From: Vibrio zhugei
GTDB lineage: Bacteria; Pseudomonadota; Gammaproteobacteria; Enterobacterales; Vibrionaceae
Length of the DNA: 64,000 bases
Direction: 5' to 3'
Assembly: GCF_003716875.1 (NCBI RefSeq)
Contig: NZ_CP033078.1
Span: 1,984,001-2,048,000, forward strand
A program made the position numbers and the translations under genes. A model generated the notes under the pieces. That model did no database searches. It saw nothing but the letters and a program-made list of their open reading frames with translations, and was not told where the DNA came from. Within the stretch, counting starts at the first letter, position 1; each line of letters opens with the position of its first letter. Below, piece by piece: positions 9,782 to 20,667 of the stretch.

Positions 9782-9851
9782 ATGAGAATCTACTTTTGCT
9801 AGCCGCAATTTGTATTTATCATAGGGTGTCTCATCACCATAAGGAATTCTC

Positions 9852-10142
9852 ATGCTGACCAAAGACGTATCAGACGAGTTACAACAGGTCTTTACGCAAT
9901 TAGAGCAAGAAGGAAAAACGCCCAGTGTTGCATTACTTAAGGCACGCTTAACCACGTCAGTCCCGATGCCAGCCTTGATCAGCGCCGTTCGTCGCTGGAA
10001 GAGCAGCGCGAGCCTCCCAAAAGTAGAGGTGCGCGCACAACCTACGAGTGACGATGCCCGTATTACCCAATTAGAACAACAAGTGGCGGATTTAACACAG
10101 CGTCTTAGCCAGCTAGAACAACAAATGGAACACTCATCATGA
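9852..10142 (+). CDS. Small coiled-coil protein with possible DNA-binding N-terminus
   Basis: 96 residues, not tied to a named family. The first half ([20 protein letters not shown] ... LISAVRRWK) resembles the helical KfrA-type N-terminal DNA-binding region. The last 30 residues are a coiled coil ([20 protein letters not shown]). There is an AAGGA ribosome site 7 bp before the ATG. The stop overlaps the next start (ATGA), so it is coupled to the DUF188 gene. Possible local regulator; function not shown. Confidence 0.75.
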   Translation: MLTKDVSDELQQVFTQLEQEGKTPSVALLKARLTTSVPMPALISAVRRWKSSASLPKVEVRAQPTSDDARITQLEQQVADLTQRLSQLEQQMEHSS

Positions 10143-10588
10143 AAATTTGGATCGACGCCGATGCCTGCCCTAAAGTGATTCGCGAGACGTTAATTCGTGC
10201 GGCGGAGCGGACAGGTGTTGTCTGCACTTTTGTCGCCAACCATGCCATTCCACTTCCCAACCGACATAATATTCAGCGGCTTCAAGTGCAAAGTGGCTTT
10301 GACGTCGCAGATGATGAAATTGTGCAACGCTGCGACGTCGGCGACTTGGTGATCACCGCTGATATTCCGCTTGCCGCCGAAGTATTGGCCAAGGGAGCCC
10401 ACGCCTTAAACCCACGTGGCGAGTTATACACGAAAGATACCATTGGCGCGCGCCTCAATATCCGTGATTTTATGGATACCATGCGCTCAAGTGGTATCCA
10501 AACAGGTGGCCCAGCGGGCCTCTCGCAAACCGAACGGCGAGAATTCGCTAACCAGCTGGACCGTTTTCTCGCCAAACACCACCGTTAA
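10139..10588 (+). CDS. UPF0178 / DUF188 (YaiI/YqxD) family protein
   Basis: 149 residues with the start [21 protein letters not shown] and the motif [18 protein letters not shown]. These acidic clusters ([14 protein letters not shown]) are those of the PIN-like YaiI/YqxD family. The biochemical role is unknown. A nuclease-like fold is inferred from the conserved aspartates. The start overlaps the stop of the preceding gene. Confidence 0.9.
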   Translation: MKIWIDADACPKVIRETLIRAAERTGVVCTFVANHAIPLPNRHNIQRLQVQSGFDVADDEIVQRCDVGDLVITADIPLAAEVLAKGAHALNPRGELYTKDTIGARLNIRDFMDTMRSSGIQTGGPAGLSQTERREFANQLDRFLAKHHR

Positions 10589-10739
10589 TGCGGCTAAAGG
10601 CTGTGTTGCGATGAAAGGCATAGTATGACGTGGTTGCTTGCTGACACGGGTCGCCACGCTTTGACTATTTAGGCCAAGGATCTCTTGTCGCAACTGTGCT
10701 ATTTTAAGCGCTTGTTGATCACGTCGTTATTCTAACTGT

Positions 10740-11435
10740 ATGCACACTATCTCCCCTATCGGTCTCGTTGAAAGCCCATACCAAGAAAAATTTGCCGTGC
10801 CTCGCCAGCCCCGTCTGGTGCCCGCGGCAACCGCGCGTATTCGTTTATTGGGCGAGACCAATTGCGCAGAAGCCATTCGTGGTATCGAACAATTTAGTCA
10901 TCTCTGGCTACTGTTTTTATTTGATCAAAATTTGGCAAAAGGTTGGAAACCTACCGTGCGGCCGCCGCGCCTAGGCGGCAATGAACGGATTGGTGTCTTG
11001 GCGTCACGTTCGACATTTCGCCCGAATGGCATTGGTATGTCAGCCGTTGAATTCAGAGGCATCAGCCAAATTGGCGATCAATATTATCTTGATGTCGGTA
11101 GTGTCGATCTTGTCGATGCGACGCCGGTGATTGATATTAAACCCTACATTCCCTATTCCGATGCCATCCCTGATGCACAAGGTGGCTACGCGGATTCAGC
11201 TCCCCACACACTCCCAGTGTTGTTCAGTGATTGTGCACAGATGATGCTGCAATCGATCCCCGATAAACACGTCGTGCAAAACGTGATTGAACAAGTGCTC
11301 GCACAAGATCCAAGGCCGGCTTATAAGAAAAACAAACCGGATGCCAAAGAATATGCGGTAAATTTGTACAATTTTAATGTTAAATTCACGGTTATCGACA
11401 ACTTAGTGCGTGTAACCGCAATAGAGCCCTTTTGA
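10740..11435 (+). CDS. trmO: tRNA (N6-threonylcarbamoyladenosine(37)-N6)-methyltransferase TrmO
   Basis: 231 residues, the TsaA/TrmO family, which methylates t6A37 of threonine tRNA using S-adenosylmethionine. Visible signatures are IGLVESPYQEKFAVPRQP at the N-terminus, RPPRLGGNERIGVLASRSTFRPN near residue 80 (two blocks), and DIKPYIPYSD near residue 140. The C-terminal TrmO-type extension includes DPRPAYKK. The length matches E. coli TrmO. It is monocistronic, with proS starting 101 bp later. Confidence 0.92.
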   Translation: MHTISPIGLVESPYQEKFAVPRQPRLVPAATARIRLLGETNCAEAIRGIEQFSHLWLLFLFDQNLAKGWKPTVRPPRLGGNERIGVLASRSTFRPNGIGMSAVEFRGISQIGDQYYLDVGSVDLVDATPVIDIKPYIPYSDAIPDAQGGYADSAPHTLPVLFSDCAQMMLQSIPDKHVVQNVIEQVLAQDPRPAYKKNKPDAKEYAVNLYNFNVKFTVIDNLVRVTAIEPF

Positions 11436-11536
11436 CAATGGCATTTGACTGATATTATTAGGGGAAAATAATTGTATTTGTTGTGGCGATGCATATCGCG
11501 GCAATTCCATTCCACTTTGAAAAACGGATACCATAA

Positions 11537-13252
11537 ATGCGTACCAGTAAATATCTTCTTTCTACCCTGAAGGAGACTCCAAACGACGCAGAGATCACGA
11601 GCCACCAGCTCATGTTACGTGCAGGTATGATCCGTAAGTTAGCTTCAGGTCTTTATACTTGGCTTCCTACTGGTCTGCGCGTTTTGCGTAAAGTCGAAAA
11701 CATTGTTCGTGAAGAAATGAACCATGCAGGCTCTGTTGAAACGCTGATGCCCGTGGTTCAGCCCTCTGAACTATGGCAAGAAACTGGACGCTGGGATAAG
11801 TTCGGTCCCGAACTTCTCCGTATTGCTGACCGTCATGATCGCTCGTTTGTACTGGGTCCAACGCACGAAGAAGTCATCACAGACATGGTGCGTAACGAAG
11901 TCAAATCGTACAAACAGCTGCCAATGAACCTGTTTCAGATTCAAACCAAATTCCGCGATGAAGTTCGTCCTCGTTTTGGGGTTATGCGCTCTCGTGAATT
12001 CATCATGAAAGATGCGTACTCATTCCACCTTGATAAAGCCAGCCTACAAGAAACCTACGCAGAAATGCACAAGGCTTACTGTAACGTCTTTAACCGCATG
12101 GGCTTGGATTTCCGTCCCGTGTTGGCTGATACAGGCTCAATCGGTGGTAGCGGCTCTCACGAGTTCCATGTATTGGCACAAAGCGGCGAAGATTTGATCG
12201 CGTCTTCCACCGACTCTGACTACGCGGCCAACATCGAAAAAGCCGAAGCGGTTGCCCCGCAAGCGCAAGCTGATGCTCCGACACAAACAATGACGCAAGT
12301 CGCTACGCCAAATGCTAAAACCATTGCAGACTTGGTCAGCCAACACGGTATCGCTATCGAGAAAACGGTAAAAACCTTATTCTTCAAAGCCTCTGATGCA
12401 GTGGAAGCGCCAATCGTTGCGTTAATGGTTCGTGGTGACCATGAACTAAACGAAGTCAAAGCCGAACACTTACCTGAAATTGCTTCCCCTCTTGAAATGG
12501 CGGAAGAAGAAGAAATTCGTGCGATTGTCGGTGCAGGCCCAGGCTCACTAGGACCGATTGGTTTGACTGTTCCATTAATCGTTGACCGCGCGGTCGCGGT
12601 CATGAGTGACTTTGGCGCTGGCGCCAATATCGATGGTCAGCATTACTTCGGTATCAACTGGGGCCGTGATGTTGAATTAGGACAAGTTGCCGATATCCGT
12701 AATGTGGTGGAAGGCGATCCAAGTCCATGTGGTCACGGAACGCTACAACTGACACGTGGTATCGAAGTCGGTCATATTTTCCAATTGGGTGACAACTACT
12801 CAGAGAAAATGAAAGCGACCGTGCTCGGTCCTGATGGTAAGAGCCAAGTGATGCAAATGGGTTGTTACGGTATTGGTATCACACGCGTTGTGGCTGCTGC
12901 TATCGAACAAAACCACGATAAATTTGGCATCATCTGGCCAGATGCGATTGCGCCTTTCCAAGTGGCTATCGTGCCAATGAACATGCATAAATCGGAACGC
13001 GTAAAAGCCGCCGCTGAGAAACTGTATGCGGAGTTGACCGCAGCCGGCATCGACGTCCTGTTTGATGATCGTAAAGAGCGTCCTGGCGTGATGTTCTCAG
13101 ATATGGAACTGATTGGTATTCCCCATACCATTATCATCGGTGATCGTAGTATGGACGAGGGTAACTTCGAATATAAACACCGCCGCACCGGAGAAAAAAC
13201 TCCCGTGGCAATGGACAGCATCATCGAACACATTCACTCCGTTATCGCCTAA
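11537..13252 (+). CDS. proS: Prolyl-tRNA synthetase
   Basis: 571 residues, the bacterial-type class II enzyme. Motif 2 reads [21 protein letters not shown]. An inserted YbaK-like editing domain, which clears mischarged alanine, spans about residues 225-400. The C-terminal anticodon-binding domain covers about residues 470-565. Length and domain order are normal. It is followed by a strong terminator. Confidence 0.97.
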   Translation: MRTSKYLLSTLKETPNDAEITSHQLMLRAGMIRKLASGLYTWLPTGLRVLRKVENIVREEMNHAGSVETLMPVVQPSELWQETGRWDKFGPELLRIADRHDRSFVLGPTHEEVITDMVRNEVKSYKQLPMNLFQIQTKFRDEVRPRFGVMRSREFIMKDAYSFHLDKASLQETYAEMHKAYCNVFNRMGLDFRPVLADTGSIGGSGSHEFHVLAQSGEDLIASSTDSDYAANIEKAEAVAPQAQADAPTQTMTQVATPNAKTIADLVSQHGIAIEKTVKTLFFKASDAVEAPIVALMVRGDHELNEVKAEHLPEIASPLEMAEEEEIRAIVGAGPGSLGPIGLTVPLIVDRAVAVMSDFGAGANIDGQHYFGINWGRDVELGQVADIRNVVEGDPSPCGHGTLQLTRGIEVGHIFQLGDNYSEKMKATVLGPDGKSQVMQMGCYGIGITRVVAAAIEQNHDKFGIIWPDAIAPFQVAIVPMNMHKSERVKAAAEKLYAELTAAGIDVLFDDRKERPGVMFSDMELIGIPHTIIIGDRSMDEGNFEYKHRRTGEKTPVAMDSIIEHIHSVIA

Positions 13253-13263
13253 CCGTGATTGTG

Positions 13264-13293
13264 ATAAAAAGCCGACATGGTCGGCTTTTTTTT
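13264..13293 (+). terminator. Rho-independent terminator after proS
   Basis: Stem AAAAAGCCGAC / GTCGGCTTTTT with loop ATG and a run of eight Ts. It starts 12 bp after the proS stop. Confidence 0.9.
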
Positions 13294-13439
13294 CGTCTGT
13301 ATTCTTTTGCCAATAGAGCATACTTGCTTGCGAGCTCATGCAAATACGTCATTGTTTGTGATAGCGCAATATACTGGGCTTGTCTTCAACGTACGCTTAG
13401 GTATAGTCGAGATAGGTTATCCTTTAAGGAAGAAAATTT

Positions 13440-13649
13440 ATGCAAGTGTATGATTGTTGTGATTTAGTTCGAGCGCTTTACGCGCAAATCGGTAGTGGTG
13501 ACCAAGGCTATGTGTCTCAAGCCATTGGTTGTGCCCTCAAGGCATTGAATGATATTGCAGCGGATGAGACACTGGATCAGGCCACTCGTGAGCGCGCGGC
13601 ATTTGCTGCGGCCAATTTACTCATTTCTGATTTTGAGGATGCGTCATGA
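13440..13649 (+). CDS. yaeP: UPF0253 family protein YaeP
   Basis: 69 residues matching Yae[20 protein letters not shown], then [15 protein letters not shown] and [13 protein letters not shown]. The function is unknown. A good AAGGAAG ribosome site precedes the ATG. The stop overlaps the next start (ATGA), giving a two-gene unit with a DUF4250 gene, an arrangement I know from other gammaproteobacteria. Confidence 0.88.
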   Translation: MQVYDCCDLVRALYAQIGSGDQGYVSQAIGCALKALNDIAADETLDQATRERAAFAAANLLISDFEDAS

Positions 13650-13837
13650 ATCTAGACAACTATGCCAATATGGATCCAATCATGCTTTTCAGTCTCGTCA
13701 ATACTAAGCTACGTGACGATTTTGATGGCGACCTAGAAAAGCTCATCACTTTTTACGATATGGATCGCCAGCGTTTACTCGATAAGCTCTCCAGTGCGGG
13801 GTTTGAATACCTACCAGATGTTGGGCAATTTCGCTAA
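13646..13837 (+). CDS. DUF4250 domain-containing small protein
   Basis: 63 residues, [19 protein letters not shown] followed by [19 protein letters not shown] and a C-terminal [10 protein letters not shown]. This matches the short DUF4250 family. Function unknown. It overlaps yaeP by four bases and is probably translated from the same mRNA. Confidence 0.83.
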   Translation: MNLDNYANMDPIMLFSLVNTKLRDDFDGDLEKLITFYDMDRQRLLDKLSSAGFEYLPDVGQFR

Positions 13838-13899
13838 CCCCGTATCACAGCGGGCTTTTCCCTATAACGGGAAATGAGAACCTTCTTCGTGCCTCACAT

Positions 13900-13990
13900 A
13901 AAAAAACCGCCTGATACGTTACTTAAGCATCAGGCGGAGCCTCCCCCATCTTAGGATAGGTAGATGGTGCACAGTTTATCATTCTATGGA
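13900..13990 (-). ncRNA. Candidate small RNA downstream of purL
   Basis: On the minus strand there is a near-perfect terminator: a 9-bp stem ATCAGGCGG / CCGCCTGAT (13907-13937) followed by seven Ts. Upstream of it is a second hairpin CCATCT / AGATGG (13946-13967), and a TAGAAT -10-like element is near 13995. purL already has its own terminator at 14155-14186, so this terminator needs a separate transcript. In E. coli the sRNA gene glmY occupies the same place after purL, but I see no sequence match to GlmY. The 5' end is uncertain and could be as far out as about 14090. Confidence 0.5.
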
Positions 13991-14154
13991 TTTACCCTGT
14001 GCTTCAATCAATTGTGTCTCTTTCTTTCTCGATAAACATTGATACGTGTCATAACATGCTACATCGCCTCCGCTTTTTATCTTGATGCTTGGCTGTCATC
14101 CGGCCTTTTTGGGCGTATCGCCACACCGTCCATCCAAGATATTCGCGGTTTATA

Positions 14155-14186
14155 ATAAAAAGCCCTGCTTCACAGGCAGGGCTTTG
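14155..14186 (-). terminator. Rho-independent terminator after purL
   Basis: 8-bp perfect stem AGCCCTGC / GCAGGGCT with A-run on the left, which reads as a T-run on the minus strand. It lies 24 bp past the purL stop. Confidence 0.88.
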
Positions 14187-14209
14187 TCATTCTTATCGGC
14201 GCGGTGCTA

Positions 14210-17200
14210 TTACCCCAGCTGCTTACGAGCGTTCTGGAACATGCGCATCCAAGCACTATTTTCACCCCAGTCATCAGGATGCCATGAGTTCGCTACAGTA
14301 CGGAATACGCGCTCTGGGTGTGGCATCATAATGGTGACGCGACCATCTTGCGTCGTTAAACCGGTCATCGCATTAGGTGAGCCATTCGGGTTATTCGGAT
14401 ATTGCTGTGTCGCATTACCTAAATTATCGACAAACCGCAACGCAACCGTCCCCGATTGCTCAATCGCCTGCAGGTGATCTGCATCGCGCACTTCCACTCG
14501 GCCTTCACCGTGGGAAACCGCAATTGGCATACGTGATCCCGCCATACCATCAAAGAAAATCGAATCGGATTTTTGAACTTCCACCAATGAGAAGCGGGCT
14601 TCAAAACGCTCCGACTCATTGCGCACAAAGCGTGGCCATAACTGCGCACCTGGGATCAAGTCTTTCAGGTTCGACAGCATTTGACAGCCATTACATACCC
14701 CTAAGGACAGAGTGTCATCGCGCTGGAAGAAACGTTCGAACTGTTCACGAGCTTGCGCATTGAATAATACCGACTTCGCCCAACCTTCGCCAGCGCCCAA
14801 CACGTCACCGTAAGAGAAACCGCCACATGCAACCAAGCCTTGATAGTCCTCAAGCACGGCACGACCAGTTAAAATATCACTCATGTGGATATCCTGAGCC
14901 TCAAACCCAGCACGATCAAACGCGGCAGCCATTTCTACATGAGAGTTAACGCCTTGCTCACGTAGTACCGCCATCCGCGGCTTCGCGCCTTTAGCGATAT
15001 AAGGGGCAGCAATATCCTCGTTGACATCAAAGGTTAACGCAACATTCAGTCCCGGATCCGAGTTGTCTTTCTTCGCGTCAAACTCTTGCTTCGCACAGGC
15101 AGGATTATCACGCAGCGCTTGCATCTCATAGGTTGTTTCGCCCCAGATGCTACGCAGTTCAGTGCGTGAACGTTCCACCACAACGTGATGACCTTGGGTA
15201 ATGACAAAATCATCCGATGCATTGACCGTACCGATAACGTGCGTACATTCGCTCAGACCATGGCGTGCCAATACGGCGCGCACCTCATCCAATTGCGTAT
15301 CGAGAACCTGAATCACCGCGCCAAGCTCTTCGTTAAATAACGCTGCGAGTGCATCCTCTCCCAATGCGCTAATATCTGCATTGATACCGCAGTGTCCAGC
15401 GAAAGCCATCTCCGCTAACGTCACAAATAAACCGCCATCACCCTTATCGTGATACGCGACCACACGCTCGTTAATGACCAGCTCTTGTATCGCGTTAAAG
15501 AAGCCCTTCAATTGTTCCGCGCTGTCGACATCCGCAGGCGTATCCCCAAGCTGTTTATACACTTGCGCAAGAGCTGTCGCCCCTAAGCGGTTTTTCCCAT
15601 TCCCCAAATCGATGGCAATGAGGTGCGAATCCCCTTTGTCGGTGCGTAACTGAGGAGTAACGGTTTGACGAACATCTTCCACGCGAGCGAAAGCGGTCAT
15701 CACCAACGATAACGGCGAGGTCACTTCTTTTTTCTCACCATTGTCTTCCCAAGTGGTTTTCATCGACATCGAGTCTTTACCAACAGGGATCGTCAAGCCC
15801 AAAGCCGGACAGAGTTCTTCACCAACGGCTTTCACGGCTTCGTACAAGCCAGCGTCTTCACCGGGGTGTCCGGCCGGAGACATCCAGTTTGCCGACAATT
15901 TAATACGCTTGATATCACCGATGGCGGTCGCAGCGATGTTTGTGAGTGATTCCCCGACAGCCAAACGCGCAGAAGCCCCAAAATCAAGCAGTGCGACTGG
16001 AGTACGTTCTCCCATCGACATTGCTTCACCATGGTAAGTATCGTAACTTCCTGCAGTCACGGCACAGTTCGCGACTGGCACCTGCCAAGGCCCAACCATT
16101 TGGTCGCGAGCGACCAACCCAGTCACTGATCGGTCACCTATGGTGATCAAGAAGGTTTTCTCGGCGACTGCAGGTAAACGTAAAATGCGATCAATGGCGT
16201 CATTCATCGCAATGCCATCTCGGTTGAGGGCTGGACTGGTGACTTTCAATGTTGTCACATCACGCGACATTTTTGGTGCTTTACCCAACAGAATGTCCAT
16301 AGGCATATCAATCGGGGTATTGTCAAAATGCGTATCTTGTAACGTCAAATGACGCTCTTGCGTCGCTTCACCCACCACGGCATAAGGGGCACGTTCACGC
16401 TTACAGATGGCATCAAAACACGCCATGTGCTCTGGCGCGACCGCCATCACATAACGTTCTTGAGATTCATTACACCAGATTTCAAGTGGTGTCATACCCG
16501 GCTCATCATTGGGGACATCACGCAATTGGAAACGACCACCACGGTTGCCGTCATCCACTAACTCCGGTAAGGCATTCGAAATGCCACCAGCACCAACATC
16601 GTGAATAAAGGCAATGGGGTTGTCTTCACCCATCTGCCAGCAACGGTCGATGACTTCCTGACAACGACGTTCCATCTCTGGGTTTTCACGCTGTACCGAG
16701 GCAAAATCCAAATCTTCTGCCGATTGCCCCGAAGCCATCGAAGAGGCCGCGCCCCCACCAAGGCCAATGTTCATGGCAGGTCCGCCAAGCACGATCAGTT
16801 TCGCACCGACAGGAATCTCTTTCTTTTGGACATGCTCATCGCGAATGTTGCCCATCCCACCCGCGATCATAATAGGTTTATGATAACCGCGTATTTCTTC
16901 GCCAGCATGAGACGTCACTTTTTCTTCATAAGTTCGAAAGTAACCTAATAGATTAGGACGACCGAATTCATTATTGAAGGCGGCACCACCCAAAGGCCCT
17001 TCTAACATGATATCCAGAGCATTGACGATGCGACCTGGCTTACCAAAGTCACTTTCCCAAGGCTGCTCAAAGTTAGGAATGCGTAAGTTAGACACAGTAA
17101 AACCGACCAATCCCGCTTTCGGTTTCCCACCAATTCCGGTAGCACCTTCATCACGAATCTCGCCACCGGAGCCAGTTGATGCCCCAGGCCACGGTGAAAT

Positions 17201-18103
17201 GGCTGTTGGATGGTTATGGGTTTCGACTTTCATCAAAATGTGAGCGTCTTCGTGATGGTATCCGTACTGACCGGTTGTAGAGTCGGCAAAAAAGCGCCCT
17301 ACCTTGGAGCCTTCCATCACGGCCGCATTATCTTTGTAAGCCGATAACACGTATTCAGGATGCATCTCCATGGTGTTCTTAATCATTTTAAACAAGGACT
17401 TATCTTGCTTCTCACCGTCAATCGTCCAATCGGCATTAAAAATCTTATGGCGGCAATGCTCCGAGTTGGCCTGAGCGAACATCATTAATTCAATATCGTT
17501 GGGATTACGCTCTAGCTTGGTAAAGCTCTCGACCAAGTAGTCAATTTCATCTTCCGCCAACGCCAAACCAAGGGAAACGTTTGCTTTTTCAAGTGCACGA
17601 CGTCCGCCATTTAAGATATCAACCGCGGTCATTGGCGCCGGTTCAGCGTGACCGAACAAGGCTTCAGCTTGCGAGAAATCGGTAAACACCACTTCCATCA
17701 TGCGATCATGCAGTAAGCCTTGCAGCGTCATCAACTGCTCGTCCGATAACTCAGCGTCACAAGTCACATAGTATGCCGTGCCTCGCTCAAGACGTTCAAC
17801 CGCCTGCAATCCACAGTTGTGTGCAATATCAGTAGCTTTAGAAGACCAAGGAGAGATGGTGCCGGGACGAGGCGTGACAAGCAGGCATAAGCCTTGTGGT
17901 TCATGCTCTTGAATGGTTGGGCCGTAAGTGAGTAACTGAGCTAATTTTTCAACTTCTTGTTCATCAAGCTCAATATTAAGCTCAGCAAAGTGCATAAACT
18001 CGGCATAAATATCGGTGACAGGGAGTTGATATTCACGACACGTTTCAAGTAACTTTTGTACACGAAACTCAGAAAGAGCTGGGGAACCACGCAAAATTCT
18101 CAT
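14210..18103 (-). CDS. purL: Phosphoribosylformylglycinamidine synthase
   Basis: 1297 residues, the long single-chain PurL of gammaproteobacteria, fourth step of purine synthesis, ATP- and glutamine-dependent. The FGAM synthase domains include [20 protein letters not shown] near residue 295 and the GKDSMSMKT motif near residue 780. The C-terminal class I glutamine amidotransferase has the nucleophile in [10 protein letters not shown] and the HPE of [10 protein letters not shown]. It stands alone with its own promoter region, a PurR box and a terminator. Confidence 0.97.
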   Translation of the reverse strand: MRILRGSPALSEFRVQKLLETCREYQLPVTDIYAEFMHFAELNIELDEQEVEKLAQLLTYGPTIQEHEPQGLCLLVTPRPGTISPWSSKATDIAHNCGLQAVERLERGTAYYVTCDAELSDEQLMTLQGLLHDRMMEVVFTDFSQAEALFGHAEPAPMTAVDILNGGRRALEKANVSLGLALAEDEIDYLVESFTKLERNPNDIELMMFAQANSEHCRHKIFNADWTIDGEKQDKSLFKMIKNTMEMHPEYVLSAYKDNAAVMEGSKVGRFFADSTTGQYGYHHEDAHILMKVETHNHPTAISPWPGASTGSGGEIRDEGATGIGGKPKAGLVGFTVSNLRIPNFEQPWESDFGKPGRIVNALDIMLEGPLGGAAFNNEFGRPNLLGYFRTYEEKVTSHAGEEIRGYHKPIMIAGGMGNIRDEHVQKKEIPVGAKLIVLGGPAMNIGLGGGAASSMASGQSAEDLDFASVQRENPEMERRCQEVIDRCWQMGEDNPIAFIHDVGAGGISNALPELVDDGNRGGRFQLRDVPNDEPGMTPLEIWCNESQERYVMAVAPEHMACFDAICKRERAPYAVVGEATQERHLTLQDTHFDNTPIDMPMDILLGKAPKMSRDVTTLKVTSPALNRDGIAMNDAIDRILRLPAVAEKTFLITIGDRSVTGLVARDQMVGPWQVPVANCAVTAGSYDTYHGEAMSMGERTPVALLDFGASARLAVGESLTNIAATAIGDIKRIKLSANWMSPAGHPGEDAGLYEAVKAVGEELCPALGLTIPVGKDSMSMKTTWEDNGEKKEVTSPLSLVMTAFARVEDVRQTVTPQLRTDKGDSHLIAIDLGNGKNRLGATALAQVYKQLGDTPADVDSAEQLKGFFNAIQELVINERVVAYHDKGDGGLFVTLAEMAFAGHCGINADISALGEDALAALFNEELGAVIQVLDTQLDEVRAVLARHGLSECTHVIGTVNASDDFVITQGHHVVVERSRTELRSIWGETTYEMQALRDNPACAKQEFDAKKDNSDPGLNVALTFDVNEDIAAPYIAKGAKPRMAVLREQGVNSHVEMAAAFDRAGFEAQDIHMSDILTGRAVLEDYQGLVACGGFSYGDVLGAGEGWAKSVLFNAQAREQFERFFQRDDTLSLGVCNGCQMLSNLKDLIPGAQLWPRFVRNESERFEARFSLVEVQKSDSIFFDGMAGSRMPIAVSHGEGRVEVRDADHLQAIEQSGTVALRFVDNLGNATQQYPNNPNGSPNAMTGLTTQDGRVTIMMPHPERVFRTVANSWHPDDWGENSAWMRMFQNARKQLG

Positions 18104-18257
18104 GTGCTTAGGTCTCTATTGACTAGTGAGTGTGATAGAAATTTTAATAAATTCAATAAAAAACAGTTGGTTGTTGCTTTTTATTAAACTGAGAACCGAT
18201 TTCATCTCGTTGATTGCAGTGCATTATAGAGGATTTTTTTTTGTGACGTAACACCAA

Positions 18258-18273
18258 AAGCAACCGTTTGCGT
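18258..18273 (-). promoter_or_regulatory. PurR operator upstream of purL
   Basis: The 16-mer AAGCAACCGTTTGCGT matches the PurR consensus ACGCAAACGTTTGCGT at 14 of 16 positions. It lies 155 bp upstream of the purL start in the 471-bp region between purL and mltF. PurR with hypoxanthine or guanine would repress purL here. No other clear element was seen in 18104-18574. The mltF promoter must lie in its right half. Confidence 0.75.
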
Positions 18274-18574
18274 CATTTTTTTTCGAATTTTGAATGTCGC
18301 CCATGTTGATGTGACGCTCTCTCTTACTGAGAATTGACGTCTTCTACTTGGTTTTCCCTCGCGCAATACAGCATCAGTGACGCAATACACCCCGTGTTAT
18401 CACGCGTTAGGCTACCTATTCACGGGGCTTGGCACAAAATCTTTGAGAAAATCACAAAAATTTTAGTGAATTGGTATAATGGGGAACATATCTGGCGTAT
18501 TGGATTGTCAGAACTTTGCCAAATGAGCCGACTTTGCTATAAAGTCCCTATCCGCTGCGAGAGATCTCAAATTC

Positions 18575-20128
18575 ATGACAACGCTTTTCCCTGACACTTT
18601 CACCCGCTGCCTCACTTTAATTCTTGTTGCAGTCACGTTATCGGGTTGCCAAATCGACTCAGAACCCAAAAGCGAATTGGATCAAATCCGTGAACGCGGC
18701 GTATTACGTGTCGGCACCTTAAACAATCAATTGTCTTACTATATCGGGACCGATGGCCCCGCAGGACTCGACTATGAACTCACCCGTGAGTTTGCGCGCG
18801 AATTGGGTGTCAAACTGGAAATCAAACCCGCCTATCGTCTGGCGAGCCTATTCCCTGCGCTGAAAAATGGTGAAATCGATATTATTGCCGCGGGGTTAAG
18901 TCAATCGGAACAACGCTTAAAGCACTTCCGTGCCGGCCCCGCCTACTATTATGTGTCCCAGCAGTTGATCTACCAAAAAGGGGAATGGCGCCCACGCAAT
19001 ATCAAACAACTGATTAGCCATCAAACCCAGCTTGATAGCGCCCAACAAGCCGCATCGCTGATTCATGTGGTGAAAGATTCTCACTTCGAAAAAACATTAG
19101 CGGATATTCAGCAGCGTTATCCTAACTTTCACTATAAAGTCGATAATAATAACGATATTAATGATTTACTTCGTCAAGTGTCAAAAGGCAGCTTGGCCTT
19201 TACCGTCGCAGATTCAGTGCAAGTCTCGCTTGCTCAACGTATTTATCCTGATCTCGCCGTAGCCTTTGAAATGACCGAAGATCAACCGATATCATGGTTT
19301 ATGCGCCGCTCTGATGATGAAAGTTTGTATGCGTTAATGATTGAATTTTTTGGGGATCTGAAACAATCAGGCTATCTGGCATCGATAGAAGAGAAATATA
19401 TCGGTCACATTGGCACATTTGATTATGTCGATACCCGTGCGTTCATTCGTGCTTTAGACAGTCGGCTTCCCAAATGGGCGCCCCTGTTTAAGAAATATTC
19501 CGGCGATTTTGATTGGCGCTTAATTGCCGCGGTGGCCTATCAAGAGTCACACTGGAACCCACGAGCCAAATCCCCCACTGGCGTACGTGGTATGATGATG
19601 CTGACATTACCAACAGCGCGCAGCGTGGGCGTGCGCAATCGTCTGAGCCCCGAGCAGTCGATTCGTGGTGGCGTCAAATACCTTGACCGCATGGTCAGTC
19701 GTATCCCTGATTCCATATCGCGCCATGAAAAAATTTGGTTTGCTCTCGCCTCGTATAATGTGGGCTATGGGCATATGATGGATGCACGGCGCTTAACGCG
19801 TGAACAAGGTGGCGATCCAAACTCATGGGGAGATGTCAAAGACCGTTTACCACAGCTGCGCCAGAAAAAATATTTCGCCAATACTACCTATGGTTATGCG
19901 CGCGGCGATGAGGCGCTTGCCTACGTTGAAAATATCCGTCGCTATTATCAAAGTATTGCCGGTCATCTCGAGCAACACCCTAGCGCGCCAAGCGACAGCA
20001 ATACCGATGATTTGAAAGTCATTAATGTGGCCCCATTGCCCGATGATCTGGACGATGACAGTGCGGATGTAGACCAAAGCGACGATACGCCATCCAATGA
20101 AACTGTGAGCCCAACAGAGAAACCATGA
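18575..20128 (+). CDS. mltF: Membrane-bound lytic murein transglycosylase F
   Basis: 517 residues with a lipoprotein signal (hydrophobic residues 11-24, lipobox LSGC, lipidated Cys at about 25). Next comes a periplasmic solute-binding-like domain (SBP_bac_3, about residues 45-275). A C-terminal SLT lysozyme-like domain (about 300-450) carries the catalytic glutamate in AYQESHWNPRAKSP. MltF cleaves peptidoglycan glycan strands at the outer membrane. The acidic tail after residue 465, rich in D and S, is variable in this family. Divergent from purL, as in E. coli. Confidence 0.95.
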   Translation: MTTLFPDTFTRCLTLILVAVTLSGCQIDSEPKSELDQIRERGVLRVGTLNNQLSYYIGTDGPAGLDYELTREFARELGVKLEIKPAYRLASLFPALKNGEIDIIAAGLSQSEQRLKHFRAGPAYYYVSQQLIYQKGEWRPRNIKQLISHQTQLDSAQQAASLIHVVKDSHFEKTLADIQQRYPNFHYKVDNNNDINDLLRQVSKGSLAFTVADSVQVSLAQRIYPDLAVAFEMTEDQPISWFMRRSDDESLYALMIEFFGDLKQSGYLASIEEKYIGHIGTFDYVDTRAFIRALDSRLPKWAPLFKKYSGDFDWRLIAAVAYQESHWNPRAKSPTGVRGMMMLTLPTARSVGVRNRLSPEQSIRGGVKYLDRMVSRIPDSISRHEKIWFALASYNVGYGHMMDARRLTREQGGDPNSWGDVKDRLPQLRQKKYFANTTYGYARGDEALAYVENIRRYYQSIAGHLEQHPSAPSDSNTDDLKVINVAPLPDDLDDDSADVDQSDDTPSNETVSPTEKP

Positions 20129-20468
20129 GACTGACTTTCAGTCATTAAATTATCACTTGATCTTTCTACTAAAAAACCCTAAAACAGTAGGAAGTTCTCG
20201 TGATGATTGGGCGTTTGTCCCCTTCTAAGAACACACGATTAACCGCAGATAATCTTTATCTCAATTCTTATCTTATCGATAGGCTTGCATGGCCGCATAC
20301 TCATGTGACAAAGGTATATGTTGTTCCAACCTATACCTCTTAAGTCCGTGATGCGGTCAGCAATTCGCTCATGGTGGGGTTGTTCAGCCGATCCCATCAA
20401 TCGCGCCACGCAATGACGAAAGACGAGATTACAATCATACTGGAATTAGACGTACAGGAGGTTGTTTT
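20129..20468. other. Intergenic region after mltF
   Basis: 340 bp without a recognised gene or clear terminator for mltF. It leads to a very good ribosome site (CAGGAGG) in front of the small ORF at 20469. Confidence 0.35.
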
Positions 20469-20600
20469 ATGTTAAAACGTAAACAATCAAATTTATTTAA
20501 AAAACAGACAATTGCAGCAAACAGACGCCGAAGAATGCAAACCAACAATAAACGGAAAATCTTCGCGCGCCACCACTCTTATGTACAAATGAGCTGTTAA
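20469..20600 (+). CDS. Small highly basic protein, 43 residues
   Basis: ATG with an AGGAGG ribosome site 8 bp upstream opens a 43-codon frame (MLKRKQSNLFKKQTIAANRR then RRMQTNNKRKIFARHHSY and a short tail). About a third of the residues are Lys, Arg or His. It is followed within 10 bp by a terminator hairpin, so it has the full layout of a real gene. The composition suggests nucleic-acid or ribosome binding. I do not recognise the family. Confidence 0.62.
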   Translation: MLKRKQSNLFKKQTIAANRRRRMQTNNKRKIFARHHSYVQMSC

Positions 20601-20608
20601 TTCCATAG

Positions 20609-20640
20609 AGCAAACCCCCACATCAGTGGGCGTTTGCTTC
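20609..20640 (+). terminator. Terminator hairpin between the small ORF and tadA
   Basis: Stem GCAAACxCCCAC / GTGGGCGTTTGC with an ATCA loop. The tail is pyrimidine-rich (TTCCCTCTT) rather than pure T, so termination may be modest. It may serve both the small ORF and the convergent tadA. Confidence 0.65.
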
Positions 20641-20667
20641 CCTCTTCAGCCAGACTTCACACCTATG

